A stretch of 64,000 nt of DNA. It comes from Brevibacterium sp. S111. Its GTDB lineage: Bacteria; Actinomycetota; Actinomycetes; Actinomycetales; Brevibacteriaceae. Positions within the stretch are counted from its first letter, which is position 1, and every line of letters starts with the position of its first letter. This document shows, piece by piece, positions 7,807-16,601 of this stretch. The stretch covers positions 1 to 64,000 of the forward strand of contig NZ_RHFH01000007.1 of the NCBI RefSeq assembly GCF_004745075.1, read 5' to 3'. The notes beneath the pieces are model-generated. The model was not told the DNA's origin. It did not search any database and was given only the letters and a program-made list of their open reading frames with translations. The position numbers and the translations under genes were made by a program.

Positions 7807-9834
7807 TCACTCGGCAGGCAGTGTGGCTCTGACCTCGAAACCGCCGTTGTCGGTCGGCCCCACCCGCAGGCTCCCGCCCAATGCTTCGACGCGCTCACGC
7901 ATCCCCTTGATGCCGAAACCCCCGCCGAGGTGGCTGTGCCCGCCCGTATCCGGCCCGCCGTCGGGTGTGCCGTTGAGTACAGAGATCTCGAGTCGGGTCC
8001 CGATGGCCGTGACGGTGACCGCCACCGGGGCCCCGGCGGCATGACGCAGCGCATTCGACAGACTCTCCTGCACCACGCGGTACGCCGTGAGGCTCGCCGT
8101 CGCCGACAGTGACAGAGCCTCGCTGGGGAAGTCGAGATCGACGGCGGCCCCGGAACCGCGGGTGATGTCGACGAGCGTGGGAATGTCATCGACGGTCGGC
8201 TGCGGCGCCAGGTCCGCATCCCGACCTCCGCGGAGGATCGCGAGCAGCCCGCGCATCTCCGTCAGCGCCTGCCGGGCAGAGGAGGCCATCGAGTCGAACT
8301 CGCCGAGGCTGCGCTCATCGAGTCCGGGCAGCCGGTACTGCGCGGTCGTGGCCTGCACGCTGATGACTGACATGCTGTGGGCGACGACATCGTGGAGTTC
8401 CTGGGCAATCCGGTTGCGTTCTTCCAGCTCCTGCCGTTTGGCCAGTTCCGCGGCACTGAGTTCCCGCTCGGTCTCCAGCTGCCGGCGACCTTGGATGAGG
8501 AGGTTGCCGATGACACCGATGATCCCGGCGCCGGCGGCGATCGACAGCGTCGTGATGACGTTCGACAGAGCCCCCGAGAACCCGCCGGCATGCGGCATGA
8601 CCAGTGCCAACACCCCGATGAGCAGGCTGGCCGTCCAGACGGCGACGAGGTGGATCCACCGGTGGCGCAGACCGATGAGGAAGTGGAGGAACACGAGTGC
8701 CAACAGCGAGGTGACCGTGAACGGTCGCACCGCCCCCGAGATGTCCGCGGTGAGCAGGATGCTCACGAGCTGACCCGCGAGACCGAGGCCGATTCCGGCG
8801 ATGGGCCACCGCACGGCGAGGACGAGCGAGGCGCTGAGCGCGAAGGCGATGAGCATCGCGAAGACGGTCGGGACGTCATAGACGACCGTGGTCACCGGCC
8901 AGGCGACCGCCACGAGCACGACACCGACGAAGACCGACATGAACCAGAACCAACTCCGGTTCCCGGCGGCAGTCGAGAGGATGGACGAGCTCGGTGCCGA
9001 GGCGAGCGATGGCGAGGCCGCATTCGGGTGAGGGTGCTCGGCCGCGGTGCGAGCCCAGTCGGAGGACAGGGCGGCGCGGATCGTGACGATCTCAAGCAGC
9101 GCCATGGCGTGGAGGACGAACGGGAAGGTGAGCAGGAGGATGAGGCCCACGACGGACTGGAATGACGCCTCGGCGGCGAAACCGAAGTCCCTGACCGGGG
9201 AATTCGTCGCCCAGGCGACGACCCGATCAACGGTGTCCCCGCCCCCGTCGGGGATGAAGGCGCCCCAGAGGAAGTGGGTGATCCCGCCGAGGCCGCCGAA
9301 GAACCACGCGGCTGATACGACGAAGGTGAGGATCCGGATCGGCAGTGCGAACACGGCCTCGAAGAGCAGATCCAACCACGCGCGGGCGTCACCCAGGGGA
9401 GCCAGCCACCAGCGGAGTCCGCGTCCGCGCGGTGGGGCGGCCGCCTCGGCGATGGGAGCACCCCACACGCGGGCCCGGGCCCGGGAGAGGTCGCCGAACG
9501 CTCGGGCGACGGTGAGCGTCAGCGGTAGGAGGAGAACCCCGACCCACACGATCGCCGTGCCGATCGAGACCGAGAACAGGGCGATGAGGACGGGCATCGC
9601 GATGAGGGAGATGAGCATGCTCGGCGCTACCAGCCCGGCATCACGGCCGAGATTGTGCCACAGGCGAGCCCACCAGGAGCGGTCCTGGGGTGCAGGGGAC
9701 TGACTCGGCGACCTGTGCGTCGGGTCGGTCGGCTGGGGCTCTGCTGGTCGGGGCACCTCTTCAGCGTACGGGTTTCCGGACTGGGACGCGCCGGGCGAGA
9801 CCGGTGTGATCGGTGCTGTGGGGGAGTGGTTCAT
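7807..9834 (-). CDS. Large membrane sensor histidine kinase (HisKA_3 type)
   Basis: 675 residues, long for this class. After a Pro/Ser-rich N-terminus there are two membrane blocks (about residues 70-290 and 310-450 together, some ten helices). The first block resembles the sensor-domain-containing kinases of actinobacteria; the second is typical of DesK-like kinases. The catalytic core has QELHDVVAHSMSVISVQATT (His481), an N-box-like ESLSNALRHA and GGFGIKGMRERVEALGG. The start at 9834 overlaps the stop of the upstream transporter gene by ATGA. The likely partner regulator is encoded divergently at 10905. Confidence 0.9.
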   Translation of the reverse strand: MNHSPTAPITPVSPGASQSGNPYAEEVPRPAEPQPTDPTHRSPSQSPAPQDRSWWARLWHNLGRDAGLVAPSMLISLIAMPVLIALFSVSIGTAIVWVGVLLLPLTLTVARAFGDLSRARARVWGAPIAEAAAPPRGRGLRWWLAPLGDARAWLDLLFEAVFALPIRILTFVVSAAWFFGGLGGITHFLWGAFIPDGGGDTVDRVVAWATNSPVRDFGFAAEASFQSVVGLILLLTFPFVLHAMALLEIVTIRAALSSDWARTAAEHPHPNAASPSLASAPSSSILSTAAGNRSWFWFMSVFVGVVLVAVAWPVTTVVYDVPTVFAMLIAFALSASLVLAVRWPIAGIGLGLAGQLVSILLTADISGAVRPFTVTSLLALVFLHFLIGLRHRWIHLVAVWTASLLIGVLALVMPHAGGFSGALSNVITTLSIAAGAGIIGVIGNLLIQGRRQLETERELSAAELAKRQELEERNRIAQELHDVVAHSMSVISVQATTAQYRLPGLDERSLGEFDSMASSARQALTEMRGLLAILRGGRDADLAPQPTVDDIPTLVDITRGSGAAVDLDFPSEALSLSATASLTAYRVVQESLSNALRHAAGAPVAVTVTAIGTRLEISVLNGTPDGGPDTGGHSHLGGGFGIKGMRERVEALGGSLRVGPTDNGGFEVRATLPAE

Positions 9835-10736
9835 GACTGGGTTCCTTGCTGGAGAGGATGGGTGGTGGCGGCAGGTGCCGGGACGGGGGAGATGACGGTC
9901 GATCGAGCGCTGAGGACCTTCGGGTGGAACCGCGAGAGCATCCACACCCCGCCGATGCCGATGCCGGCCGAGGCGAGCAGACCGAGAGTCGCCACGGGGG
10001 TCAGTCCCGAGTATTCGCCGAAGAAGGCCGCACCGATGATGACGGCGACGATCGGGTCGATGACGGTGAGCCCGGCGAGCACGGTCTCGGCGGGACCGCA
10101 GGCGTAGGCGGTTTGGACGAGCCAGAAGCCCGCGGCCGAAGCCAGTCCCACCGCGCTGAGCAGCAGCCACCACCGCGCACCCAGTCCGTCGAGTCCGGGC
10201 AGACCGGCCACGATGACCGAGCGCGCGAGGACGTGCGTGGCCGCGGCGACCGTGCCGAAGACGATGCCGGTGATGATGACCCGCGGAATGTGGCCGGCGG
10301 AGCTGATCGAGAACAGGCCCGCGAAGATGCTGAGCGCAATGAGCACCGCGAGCAGCCAGGTCACCGACTGCTCAGTGGCGCTGAGGTCGTGGGCGAACCG
10401 TGCTGAGGTGGTGACGAAGGAGAACACCCCGAACAGAGTCACCGCGATGCTGATGAGCAGGGGCGCACCGAGGCGGAGCCCGAAGAAGCGCTGCCCGATG
10501 AGGACGGCGGCGACGAGGGAGACCGCGCCGATGGGTTGGACGATGGCGACCGGGCCGAGGCCGAGGGCGATGACATTGAGCACCGTGACCAGCCCCATGA
10601 GCCCGAGCCCGGTGACCCAGGTGGCGCGGCGACGCGGACCGGGAGCCATGGCGGCCACGGCATGCTGCTGGAAGTGGGTGCCCAGAGCCAGGCAGAACGC
10701 TGCCGCGGTGGCGAGGACGATGGCGGTGATGATCAT
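9831..10736 (-). CDS. DMT superfamily (EamA/NIPA-like) membrane transporter
   Basis: 301 residues with about nine or ten transmembrane helices in two similar halves, beginning FCLALGTHFQQHAVAAM and including IVQPIGAVSLVAAVLIG and PAETVLAGLTVIDPIVAVII. This resembles actinobacterial DMT-type exporters and NIPA-like magnesium carriers; the substrate is not clear. It is the first gene of a unit with the kinase, ending in an ATGA overlap. Its start has a TAATGT box seven bases upstream and no ribosome-binding site, so it is probably translated from a leaderless mRNA. Coupling with a kinase suggests a transporter-sensor pair. Confidence 0.8.
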   Translation of the reverse strand: MIITAIVLATAAAFCLALGTHFQQHAVAAMAPGPRRRATWVTGLGLMGLVTVLNVIALGLGPVAIVQPIGAVSLVAAVLIGQRFFGLRLGAPLLISIAVTLFGVFSFVTTSARFAHDLSATEQSVTWLLAVLIALSIFAGLFSISSAGHIPRVIITGIVFGTVAAATHVLARSVIVAGLPGLDGLGARWWLLLSAVGLASAAGFWLVQTAYACGPAETVLAGLTVIDPIVAVIIGAAFFGEYSGLTPVATLGLLASAGIGIGGVWMLSRFHPKVLSARSTVISPVPAPAATTHPLQQGTQS

Positions 10737-10743
10737 GGCTCGA

Positions 10744-10898
10744 ACATTAGAGAGCGGGTATGCGCCTGCGCATCATACGTGGGAGTGAATATGGTCCCGC
10801 GCGGGTCCCCCAGGAGGATGAAATCCGGTCGAAGCCGGGTCGAGGCGACGGCTTCTCGGGGTTTGAGAGGGTTCCGGGGCGGCCGCGTCCGGTAGGTT
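10744..10898. promoter_or_regulatory. Divergent promoters with palindromes (transporter-kinase / regulator)
   Basis: The minus-strand -10 TAATGT (10749-10744) lies seven bases before the transporter ATG. The plus-strand -10 TAGGTT (10893-10898) lies six bases before the regulator ATG at 10905. Both imply leaderless transcripts. Between them are a palindrome ATGCGC-CT-GCGCAT (10760-10773) and AGGATGAAATCCG (10815-10827), the latter shared with the first two-component locus. Confidence 0.6.
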
Positions 10899-10904
10899 TG
10901 AACC

Positions 10905-11630
10905 ATGCCAGGAATTGAGGATGCGGGGGACGGATCAGCCGCCTCGGCGAGTGTGCCGCCACCGTCGGAGACGATCATCCGGGTCGCCATCGTCGACGAT
11001 CAGGCGATGATCCGGCAGGGCTTCGGTGCGCTGCTGGACGCGCAGACGGACATGCAGGTCGTCGGCAGCGCCGAGGACGGATCGGCCGTCGTCGACCTCG
11101 TCCGCCGCACGGATCCCGACGTCATCCTCATGGACATCCGGATGCCGAAACTCAACGGCCTCGACGCCACCCGGGCGATCTCCACCATGCCCGGGGTGCA
11201 TCCGCGAGTCATCATGCTCACGACCTTCGACGCCGACGAATACGTGTTCTCTGCGCTGCGGGCCGGTGCCAGCGGATTCCTCCTCAAGGACTCCACCGCC
11301 GAGGATCTCATCACCGCCGTGCGCGTCGTGGCCGGCGGGGAGTCGCTGCTCGCGCCCTCGGTGACCCGCCGTCTCATCGCCGAATACGTCGCCGGACCCA
11401 CCGTGGCCAAGGACACCGCGGTTCTCGGACAGCTCACCGACCGTGAGATCGAGGTGATGACCCTGGTCGCGAAGGGCCATGCCAACGCCGAGGTGGCCGC
11501 GCAGCTCTACCTCGCCGAACAGACCGTGAAGACCCACGTATCCCGGATCCTGTCGAAACTGGGCCTGCGCGATCGCACCCAGATCGTCGTCGCCGCCTAC
11601 GAGACGGGCCTGGTCGTCGCGGGAAGCTGA
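10905..11630 (+). CDS. NarL/FixJ-type response regulator
   Basis: 241 residues. A 20-residue Ser/Pro/Ala-rich extension precedes the receiver domain (IVDDQ, Asp77 in VILMDIRMPK, Thr in LTTFD, Lys in FLLKD). The LuxR-type HTH is at the C-terminus (LTDREIEVMTLVAKGHANAE and LAEQTVKTHVSRILSKL). It lies divergent to the transporter-kinase unit and is its probable output. TAGGTT six bases before the ATG and no Shine-Dalgarno sequence point to a leaderless mRNA. Confidence 0.92.
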   Translation: MPGIEDAGDGSAASASVPPPSETIIRVAIVDDQAMIRQGFGALLDAQTDMQVVGSAEDGSAVVDLVRRTDPDVILMDIRMPKLNGLDATRAISTMPGVHPRVIMLTTFDADEYVFSALRAGASGFLLKDSTAEDLITAVRVVAGGESLLAPSVTRRLIAEYVAGPTVAKDTAVLGQLTDREIEVMTLVAKGHANAEVAAQLYLAEQTVKTHVSRILSKLGLRDRTQIVVAAYETGLVVAGS

Positions 11631-11713
11631 GAGCCGCACCGCCGCCTGAGGTGGGCGAACGGGTCGGGTGACCGGCGACCACTGCGACCACTTCAGACGC
11701 CGGTGGGGAACGA

Positions 11714-12745
11714 CTACTGGCGGGCGAAACGGGCGCCGAGGTCCTTGACGATCGTTTCGGCCGACGCTGCGTCCGCTCCCCGGTAGCCGGTTCCGGCCCA
11801 CAGGTGCAGGCCCTGCGGGTCGTCGGCCCTCTTCGCCGCGACCCGGAACTCCTTCGTCAGATGGTGCACCGCCGGATAAGCGTTCACGGCCACCGGATCG
11901 AAGCGACGGACGAAGCCGTTGACGAGAGCGCGCGCCGGGCGACCGGTGAATGCGCGGGTGAGCCGGGTGTCTGTGAACTCACCGGAGGCCAGTGCGGCGC
12001 GGTGCGTCGGCGCGGTTCCGGCTTCATCGGAGCGCAGCAGCAGGGTGCCGACGACTACGGCGCTCGCCCCGGCCCCGAGGAGCTCAGCGACCATGGCCTC
12101 ACCGTCGACTCCGCCTCCGGCCGCCACGGGCAGGTCCACCTCGGCGAGGATGTCGCGGACGAGATCGACGGTGGGGCGGTCCTCGATCGTCCGTGTCGGA
12201 TCGGCGGTGCCCGAATGCCCACCGGCACGCGGGCCCTGGACGATGAGCCCATCGACTCCGCGTTCCGCGGCCACTCGGGCCTCGGGCACAGAGGTCACCG
12301 TGGCGACGATCTGGCTGCCGACGGCGTGGAGGCGGTCGACCGTCTCATCGGTGGGCAGGTTGAAGGTCGTCGAGACCACAGGCACGGGGTGGTTGATGAG
12401 CCAGTCGAGCTTCTCGTCGAAGTGGTCGTCATCGTCGACCGGTTCGGGGTCGAGGGTGACGCCGCGTTCGGCCGCGGCCGGTTCGAGCTCGGCAACGAAG
12501 GCGGCGAAGGCCTCCCGGTCGACGGGAACGGGGTTCGGGACGAAGAGATTGACGCCGAAGACATCGGTGGTCTCACGCATCCGCTCGACCAACGGGGCCA
12601 GGGCCTCTGCCGTGAGATAGCCGCCGGCGACGAAGGGGAAACCGCCGGCTCGGGCGACCGCCTCGGTGAGTTCGGGCGTCGTCGTCCCACCGGCCATGGG
12701 AGCGCCGATGATCGGCAGGGTGGTCTTCGCGAAGGCGATCGTCAC
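11714..12745 (-). CDS. Nitronate monooxygenase / 2-nitropropane dioxygenase family
   Basis: 343 residues with an FMN-binding TIM barrel. Visible features: PIIGAPMAGGTTTPEL at the N-terminus, GADGL-like VDGLIVQGPRAGGHSG, and the phosphate-binding VAAGGGVDGEAMVAELLGAG followed by GTLLLRSDEA. The enzyme family oxidises propionate-3-nitronate or other alkyl nitronates to aldehydes and nitrite, a detoxification role; some members have other oxidoreductase activities. A GTG start at 12745 follows AAGGAGAG. It stands alone and converges with the regulator gene at 11630. Confidence 0.88.
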   Translation of the reverse strand: MTIAFAKTTLPIIGAPMAGGTTTPELTEAVARAGGFPFVAGGYLTAEALAPLVERMRETTDVFGVNLFVPNPVPVDREAFAAFVAELEPAAAERGVTLDPEPVDDDDHFDEKLDWLINHPVPVVSTTFNLPTDETVDRLHAVGSQIVATVTSVPEARVAAERGVDGLIVQGPRAGGHSGTADPTRTIEDRPTVDLVRDILAEVDLPVAAGGGVDGEAMVAELLGAGASAVVVGTLLLRSDEAGTAPTHRAALASGEFTDTRLTRAFTGRPARALVNGFVRRFDPVAVNAYPAVHHLTKEFRVAAKRADDPQGLHLWAGTGYRGADAASAETIVKDLGARFARQ

Positions 12746-12797
12746 GAGTGTCTCTCCTTGAAGTCGGGCGTGCTCATCGCCATTCTCACACGACCCC

Positions 12798-12871
12798 GCG
12801 TGACCGGTGCGGGGTGCTCAGTGTGCGGTACCCAGCGTGACCGGTAGGGGGTGTTCAGCGTGCGGCATCCC
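12798..12871. repeat. 37-bp imperfect tandem repeat, two copies
   Basis: Units 12798-12834 and 12835-12871 both start GCGTGACCGGT and differ at only a few positions. They sit upstream of both the nitronate monooxygenase (minus) and the acyltransferase (plus) in a 240-base gap, so they could be operator repeats or slippage products. Confidence 0.7.
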
Positions 12872-12985
12872 CCGCAGGTATCGGCCGGCCGGTGCGAGCT
12901 CGGCTCCCCGGGGTGATGCGGCGGGCCGAACACGGTTCCTAACTTCGGTGTCATCGCACTTCACCGACCCGGATGAGAAACCGCC

Positions 12986-14491
12986 ATGACACTGACATTC
13001 CGCGAATCGCTGCCGCCCGACGACCACCGAGGCCGGGCCCACCCCGCCCTGCCGACCGTCGTCGCACCACCCCGCGAGTCCGCCGGGCACCGGCGGGATC
13101 CCGCCCTCGACCTCCTCCGCTTCGCCTGCCTCGTCGTCGTGGTCATCCTCCACTCGATGATGAGCGCGGCAGTCCTCGGCCCCGACGGCGCCGTGGTGCC
13201 CACCGTCGCGCTCTCGGACACCACCGGCTTCGCCGCCGCCTCCTGGCTCTTCCAGGTCATGCCCCTGTTCTTCATCATCGGCGGCGCCTCGGGCTTCTTC
13301 GCCTGGCGTCGCATCCGCGCCAGCGGGGGCACATGGGCCGACTACCTGCGCGCTCGCCTGCGCCGACTCGTCGCCCCCGTCACCGTCCTCATCGCCCTCG
13401 CCGGGATCGGCCTGTCGGCAGCCGCCGAGATCGGCGTTCCCACCGAGCTGATCACCGAGGCGAGCCACCGCATCGGCCAACCACTGTGGTTCCTCGCCGT
13501 CTATGTCGGCCTCACCGCGCTCGTGCCCGTGGCGGTGCATGTCCATGACACCGCGCCGAGGCGGGCCCTGGCAGTGCTCGCCGGTGCCGTCATCGTCGTC
13601 GACGCCCTGGTCGCGGTCACCGGAGTCTCGGGGTTGGGCTATCTCAACTTCCTTCTTGTGTGGCCGTTGATCCAGCAGCTCGGGTTCTTCTGCGCCGAGT
13701 CCCTCGACCGACCGGTGCGCCGGGCATTCGTATGGCCGGTGCTGGCGGCCGCGCTGCTGGTCCTGGCCGGGCTCGTCGCCTCCGGCGTCTACAGCCCGAA
13801 TATGCTCATCAACCTCAACCCGCCCACCGGTGCCCTCGTGCTGCTCGGAGTGGTGCAGATGTGCGGACTGCGGCTCCTCCACGCCCGGCTCAACCGAGCG
13901 CTGACCGCAGGCGGGGGCGCGGCGACCGAGGCCGTCACCGAGGCGGCCGCCGAGCCGAGGATTCTGCGCGCGCAGATCTGGCGGCGGGTCATCGCCTGGG
14001 GCAACCGGTACGGAATGGAGGTCTATCTGTGGCACATGAGCGTCGTCATCGTCCTCATCGGGGAACTCGGGGCTCTGGCACAGACGGTGTCGGGTCTGCG
14101 GAGTGCGGCTGGTCCGGGGATCGCCGAGTTCGTGCTGCCCGAGATCGGTTCCGCCTGGTGGTGGGCCACACGGCCGGTGTGGCTGCTGGCGGTGATGCTG
14201 CTGTCGGCGCTTCTGGCCATGGCGGTGAATCGGATCCCGTTTCCCACCGAACAGCGTCTGACAGCGATCGGCCGACATATTCCGGTTCTCGGGCCGCGGG
14301 CCCGCGCCGTCACCGCGGTCGGTGCGGCCACGACCGGCATCGCCATCGCCCTCCTTGTCGGAATCGCGCCGCTGGGCTGGACGCTGACGGCCGTCCTCCT
14401 GCTCATAGGCGCGCTCATCCTCGCTGCTGGGCTGTCCGACCGGCCGGGCGTTTCCGCCCCGTCGGCCGGGTCATCCCGCCGGTCTCTATGA
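12986..14491 (+). CDS. Acyltransferase-3 family membrane protein (OafA-like)
   Basis: 501 residues with about ten or eleven membrane helices. DPALDLLRFACLVVVVILH carries the family's R/H motif (Arg in helix 1, His near the end), followed by FFIIGGASGFF and RARLRRLVAP, as in PF01757 acyltransferases that O-acylate cell-surface sugars. A helix with GNRYGMEVYLWHMSVVIVL near residue 345 is also typical. The N-terminus is a short Arg/Pro-rich cytosolic stretch. The ribosome-binding site is weak. Substrate unknown; surface polysaccharide or lipid modification is likely. Confidence 0.82.
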   Translation: MTLTFRESLPPDDHRGRAHPALPTVVAPPRESAGHRRDPALDLLRFACLVVVVILHSMMSAAVLGPDGAVVPTVALSDTTGFAAASWLFQVMPLFFIIGGASGFFAWRRIRASGGTWADYLRARLRRLVAPVTVLIALAGIGLSAAAEIGVPTELITEASHRIGQPLWFLAVYVGLTALVPVAVHVHDTAPRRALAVLAGAVIVVDALVAVTGVSGLGYLNFLLVWPLIQQLGFFCAESLDRPVRRAFVWPVLAAALLVLAGLVASGVYSPNMLINLNPPTGALVLLGVVQMCGLRLLHARLNRALTAGGGAATEAVTEAAAEPRILRAQIWRRVIAWGNRYGMEVYLWHMSVVIVLIGELGALAQTVSGLRSAAGPGIAEFVLPEIGSAWWWATRPVWLLAVMLLSALLAMAVNRIPFPTEQRLTAIGRHIPVLGPRARAVTAVGAATTGIAIALLVGIAPLGWTLTAVLLLIGALILAAGLSDRPGVSAPSAGSSRRSL

Positions 14492-14520
14492 CGAAGCGTG
14501 ACGAAGAACGCAAAGAAGGA

Positions 14521-14550
14521 TTGTTGAGCAATGATGTTTATTGGTACGGT
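14521..14550 (+). promoter_or_regulatory. Candidate promoter for the organosulfur operon leader
   Basis: TTGTTG (14521-14526) and TACGGT (14545-14550) are separated by 18 bases, and start of transcription would fall near 14557, about 30 bases before the leader reading frame. TGTTGAGCAAT occurs here (14522) and again at 14835, possibly a regulator site. The stretch is clearly lower in G+C than the neighbouring genes. Prediction by eye only. Confidence 0.4.
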
Positions 14551-14591
14551 ATGAATCGTCAGCATTCCATGACATCACTTCAGCAGAGGGC

Positions 14592-14696
14592 ATGATGATC
14601 GCACACAAGAATTCGCAGACCTGGGCGTTGTCCGCACGGTTCGAAGCTCTTGATTGTTGCCGCCTCATGCCGATGTTTCAGCTCTTCACCGGCTGA
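14592..14696 (+). CDS. Putative cysteine leader peptide (34 codons)
   Basis: A short frame MMIAHKNSQTWALSARFEAL followed by DCCRLMPMFQLFTG ends at TGA 14694-14696. AGAGGG at 14585-14590 is a good ribosome-binding site for either ATG (14592 or 14595). Two adjacent Cys codons (TGT TGC, 14655-14660) lie 11 codons before the stop. It precedes a large sulfur-type operon by 240 bases and is followed at once by alternative hairpins. Cysteine-responsive attenuation by small reading frames with tandem Cys codons is established for actinobacteria; that this one works so is inference. Confidence 0.6.
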   Translation: MMIAHKNSQTWALSARFEALDCCRLMPMFQLFTG

Positions 14697-14698
14697 TC

Positions 14699-14744
14699 CC
14701 GCGAGGTCTGCCGCGGCTTCCCGGCACCGTCGTTCGGCTCGCGG
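14699..14744 (+). promoter_or_regulatory. Candidate attenuator: mutually exclusive hairpins
   Basis: CCGCG (14699-14703) can pair with CGCGG (14712-14716) in a small hairpin, or CCGCGAG (14699-14705) can pair with CTCGCGG (14738-14744) in a larger one. The two share the same left arm, so only one can form. The arm begins three bases after the stop codon of the leader frame and would be covered by a ribosome at that stop; stalling at the Cys codons, about 36 bases upstream, would leave it free. I do not see a classical T-run, so the mechanism might be Rho-dependent. Confidence 0.5.
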
Positions 14745-14936
14745 ATTCTCATCCCACCTTGCTCGCCTCCGGGTCCGATGCTTCTTCTCGACTCGGGCAC
14801 ACCCGCTCAAGGTTGCCTGATTCCGCTCATTATGTGTTGAGCAATCATCGCCGAATGCTCGGTAGCGACCCGCACCGTCTTTCGTCCCGTCACGGACACA
14901 CCCTTCCTCCCGCCACTGACACACCACAGGATTCCC

Positions 14937-16601
14937 ATGAATATCGCCAGTCTGCACGCCTCCGACCCGGCTCATTTCGCCGGTGGCGGCCGCGCCGCCC
15001 GCACTCGCCGCACCTACTCGACCCGCTTCGCCCTCGCCGCGCTCACCGCCGGTTCCCTGCTTCTGGCCGGCTGCTCCGGTTCGGCCGGTGCCGAAGGCGA
15101 TGACGGGCAGCCGCAGAAGGGCGGGGTCCTCAAGGTCGCCTACGACACGGACCCGCAGTGCGTCGACGGACAGCAGGTCGGCTACAACGTCACCCTCAAC
15201 ATCACCCGCCAGATCACGGACTCCCTGACCGACCAGGACCCGAAGACCGGCGAGATCAAGCCCTGGCTGGCACAGTCCTGGGACGTCTCCGACGATGCGA
15301 AGACCTTCACCTTCCACCTCCGCGACGGGGTGAAGTTCCACGACGGCACGGACTTCACTTCCGCCTCGGTGAAGGAGAACTTCGAGGCGATCAGAGACCT
15401 CGGAGCGAAGGCGTCGATCGGCCAGACCTACATCGACGGACTGAAGTCGATCGACACCCCTGACAAGCAGACCGTGACCTTCACCTTCGACCAACCCAAC
15501 GCCCAATTCCTGCAGGCGACGTCGACGATGAACCTCGGCTTCTACTCCTCGAAGACGCTCGAACAGACCCCTGAACAGCGCTGCACCGGCGACCTCGTCG
15601 GCACCGGCGCATTCACACTCGAGAAGGTCGAACACGACAAGGCGATCACGCTGAAACGCAACGATGACTACGACTGGGCCTCCTCACTGGCCGCCCATGA
15701 GGGGCCGGCCCATCTCGACGGCGTCGAATTCTCGATCGTCCCCGAGGCCTCGGTGCGCAACGGTTCGCTGCTCTCGGGCCAGGTCGACGTCGACACCACT
15801 GTCCAATCCCAGGACGAACAGACCCTCGAAGCCCAGGGCCTCGACATCGTCTCCCGCGCCAACCCCGGTGTCGTGTACAACCTCGTGCCGAAGACCACCG
15901 GGCAGATCGCTGAGGACGAAGCGGTGCGCAAGGCCCTCAACAAAGGCATCGACCGGCAGCAGCTGGCCACGGTCGTCTCCGACCATCAGGCTCCGGCCAC
16001 CTCGGTGCTGGCGAAATCGACCCCGCAGTACGAAGACCTCTCGGACCTGCTGGCCTATGACCCGGACGGAGCGAAGAAGCTGCTCGACGACGCCGGGTGG
16101 AAACCCGGAGCCGACGGCATCCGGGTCAAGGACGGCACGAAGCTGACGACGACGCTGACCTACTGGCAGGACGCTCCGTTCCTCGAACTCGTCCAACAGC
16201 AGCTGCGGACCATCGGCTTCGACCTCCAGCTGGAGAAGAAGACGATCGCCGAGGTCACCGCCCTGCAGGCCGAAGGCAAGGAAGACTTCACCTTCGGCAA
16301 CCTCACCCGCTCGGACGCTGACATCCTCCGCAACTACTTCGGCGCGAACGAGCAGAACTCGAACGCCCGCAAACCCGGAGAGATCGACAAGGTGCTCGCC
16401 CGCACCACCGAAACCCTCGACGAAGACGCCCGAAAGGCCGACTTCACCCAAGCTACGAAGCTCATCCTCGACGAAGGCTATTCGATCCCTCTCGTCGAAC
16501 TCACCGGCATCGTCGGCACAGGAAAGAACGTCCACGACTTCGCCTTCGAAGCCTCCTCCCGCTACCAGCTCCACGACACCTGGCTCGGCGGTGAGCAGTG
16601 A
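14937..16601 (+). CDS. ABC transporter substrate-binding lipoprotein (peptide/SBP_bac_5 family)
   Basis: 554 residues. The signal peptide has an Arg-rich n-region, a hydrophobic stretch (31-44) and lipobox LLAG-Cys46, so the mature protein is a membrane-anchored lipoprotein. The body is a type-5 (DppA/OppA-like) binding protein: PWLAQSWDVSDDAKTFTFHL, RDGVKFHDGTDFTSASVKEN, AVRKALNKGIDRQQ. It delivers ligand to the two permeases encoded next. AGGA precedes the ATG. DppA-type proteins bind peptides, nickel or other small molecules; here the downstream monooxygenases suggest an organosulfur ligand, which is inference. Confidence 0.9.
   Translation: MNIASLHASDPAHFAGGGRAARTRRTYSTRFALAALTAGSLLLAGCSGSAGAEGDDGQPQKGGVLKVAYDTDPQCVDGQQVGYNVTLNITRQITDSLTDQDPKTGEIKPWLAQSWDVSDDAKTFTFHLRDGVKFHDGTDFTSASVKENFEAIRDLGAKASIGQTYIDGLKSIDTPDKQTVTFTFDQPNAQFLQATSTMNLGFYSSKTLEQTPEQRCTGDLVGTGAFTLEKVEHDKAITLKRNDDYDWASSLAAHEGPAHLDGVEFSIVPEASVRNGSLLSGQVDVDTTVQSQDEQTLEAQGLDIVSRANPGVVYNLVPKTTGQIAEDEAVRKALNKGIDRQQLATVVSDHQAPATSVLAKSTPQYEDLSDLLAYDPDGAKKLLDDAGWKPGADGIRVKDGTKLTTTLTYWQDAPFLELVQQQLRTIGFDLQLEKKTIAEVTALQAEGKEDFTFGNLTRSDADILRNYFGANEQNSNARKPGEIDKVLARTTETLDEDARKADFTQATKLILDEGYSIPLVELTGIVGTGKNVHDFAFEASSRYQLHDTWLGGEQ

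Noticed and set aside
12818..14278. Minus-strand open frame of 486 codons opposite the acyltransferase
   Set aside because: The Asp/Glu/Gly/His-rich product is the typical antisense shadow of a membrane-protein gene; no motif is seen.
14640..14700. Minus-strand GGCAAC/ATCAAGAG-like pieces recalling an S-box
   Set aside because: Order and spacing do not fit the S-box, and the strand is opposite to the sulfur operon.
14580..15635. Minus-strand open frame of 351 codons opposite the SBP gene and its leader
   Set aside because: Its product is Arg/Gly/Val-rich with no domain, and it lies mainly antisense to a clear lipoprotein gene; such frames are common in high-GC DNA.
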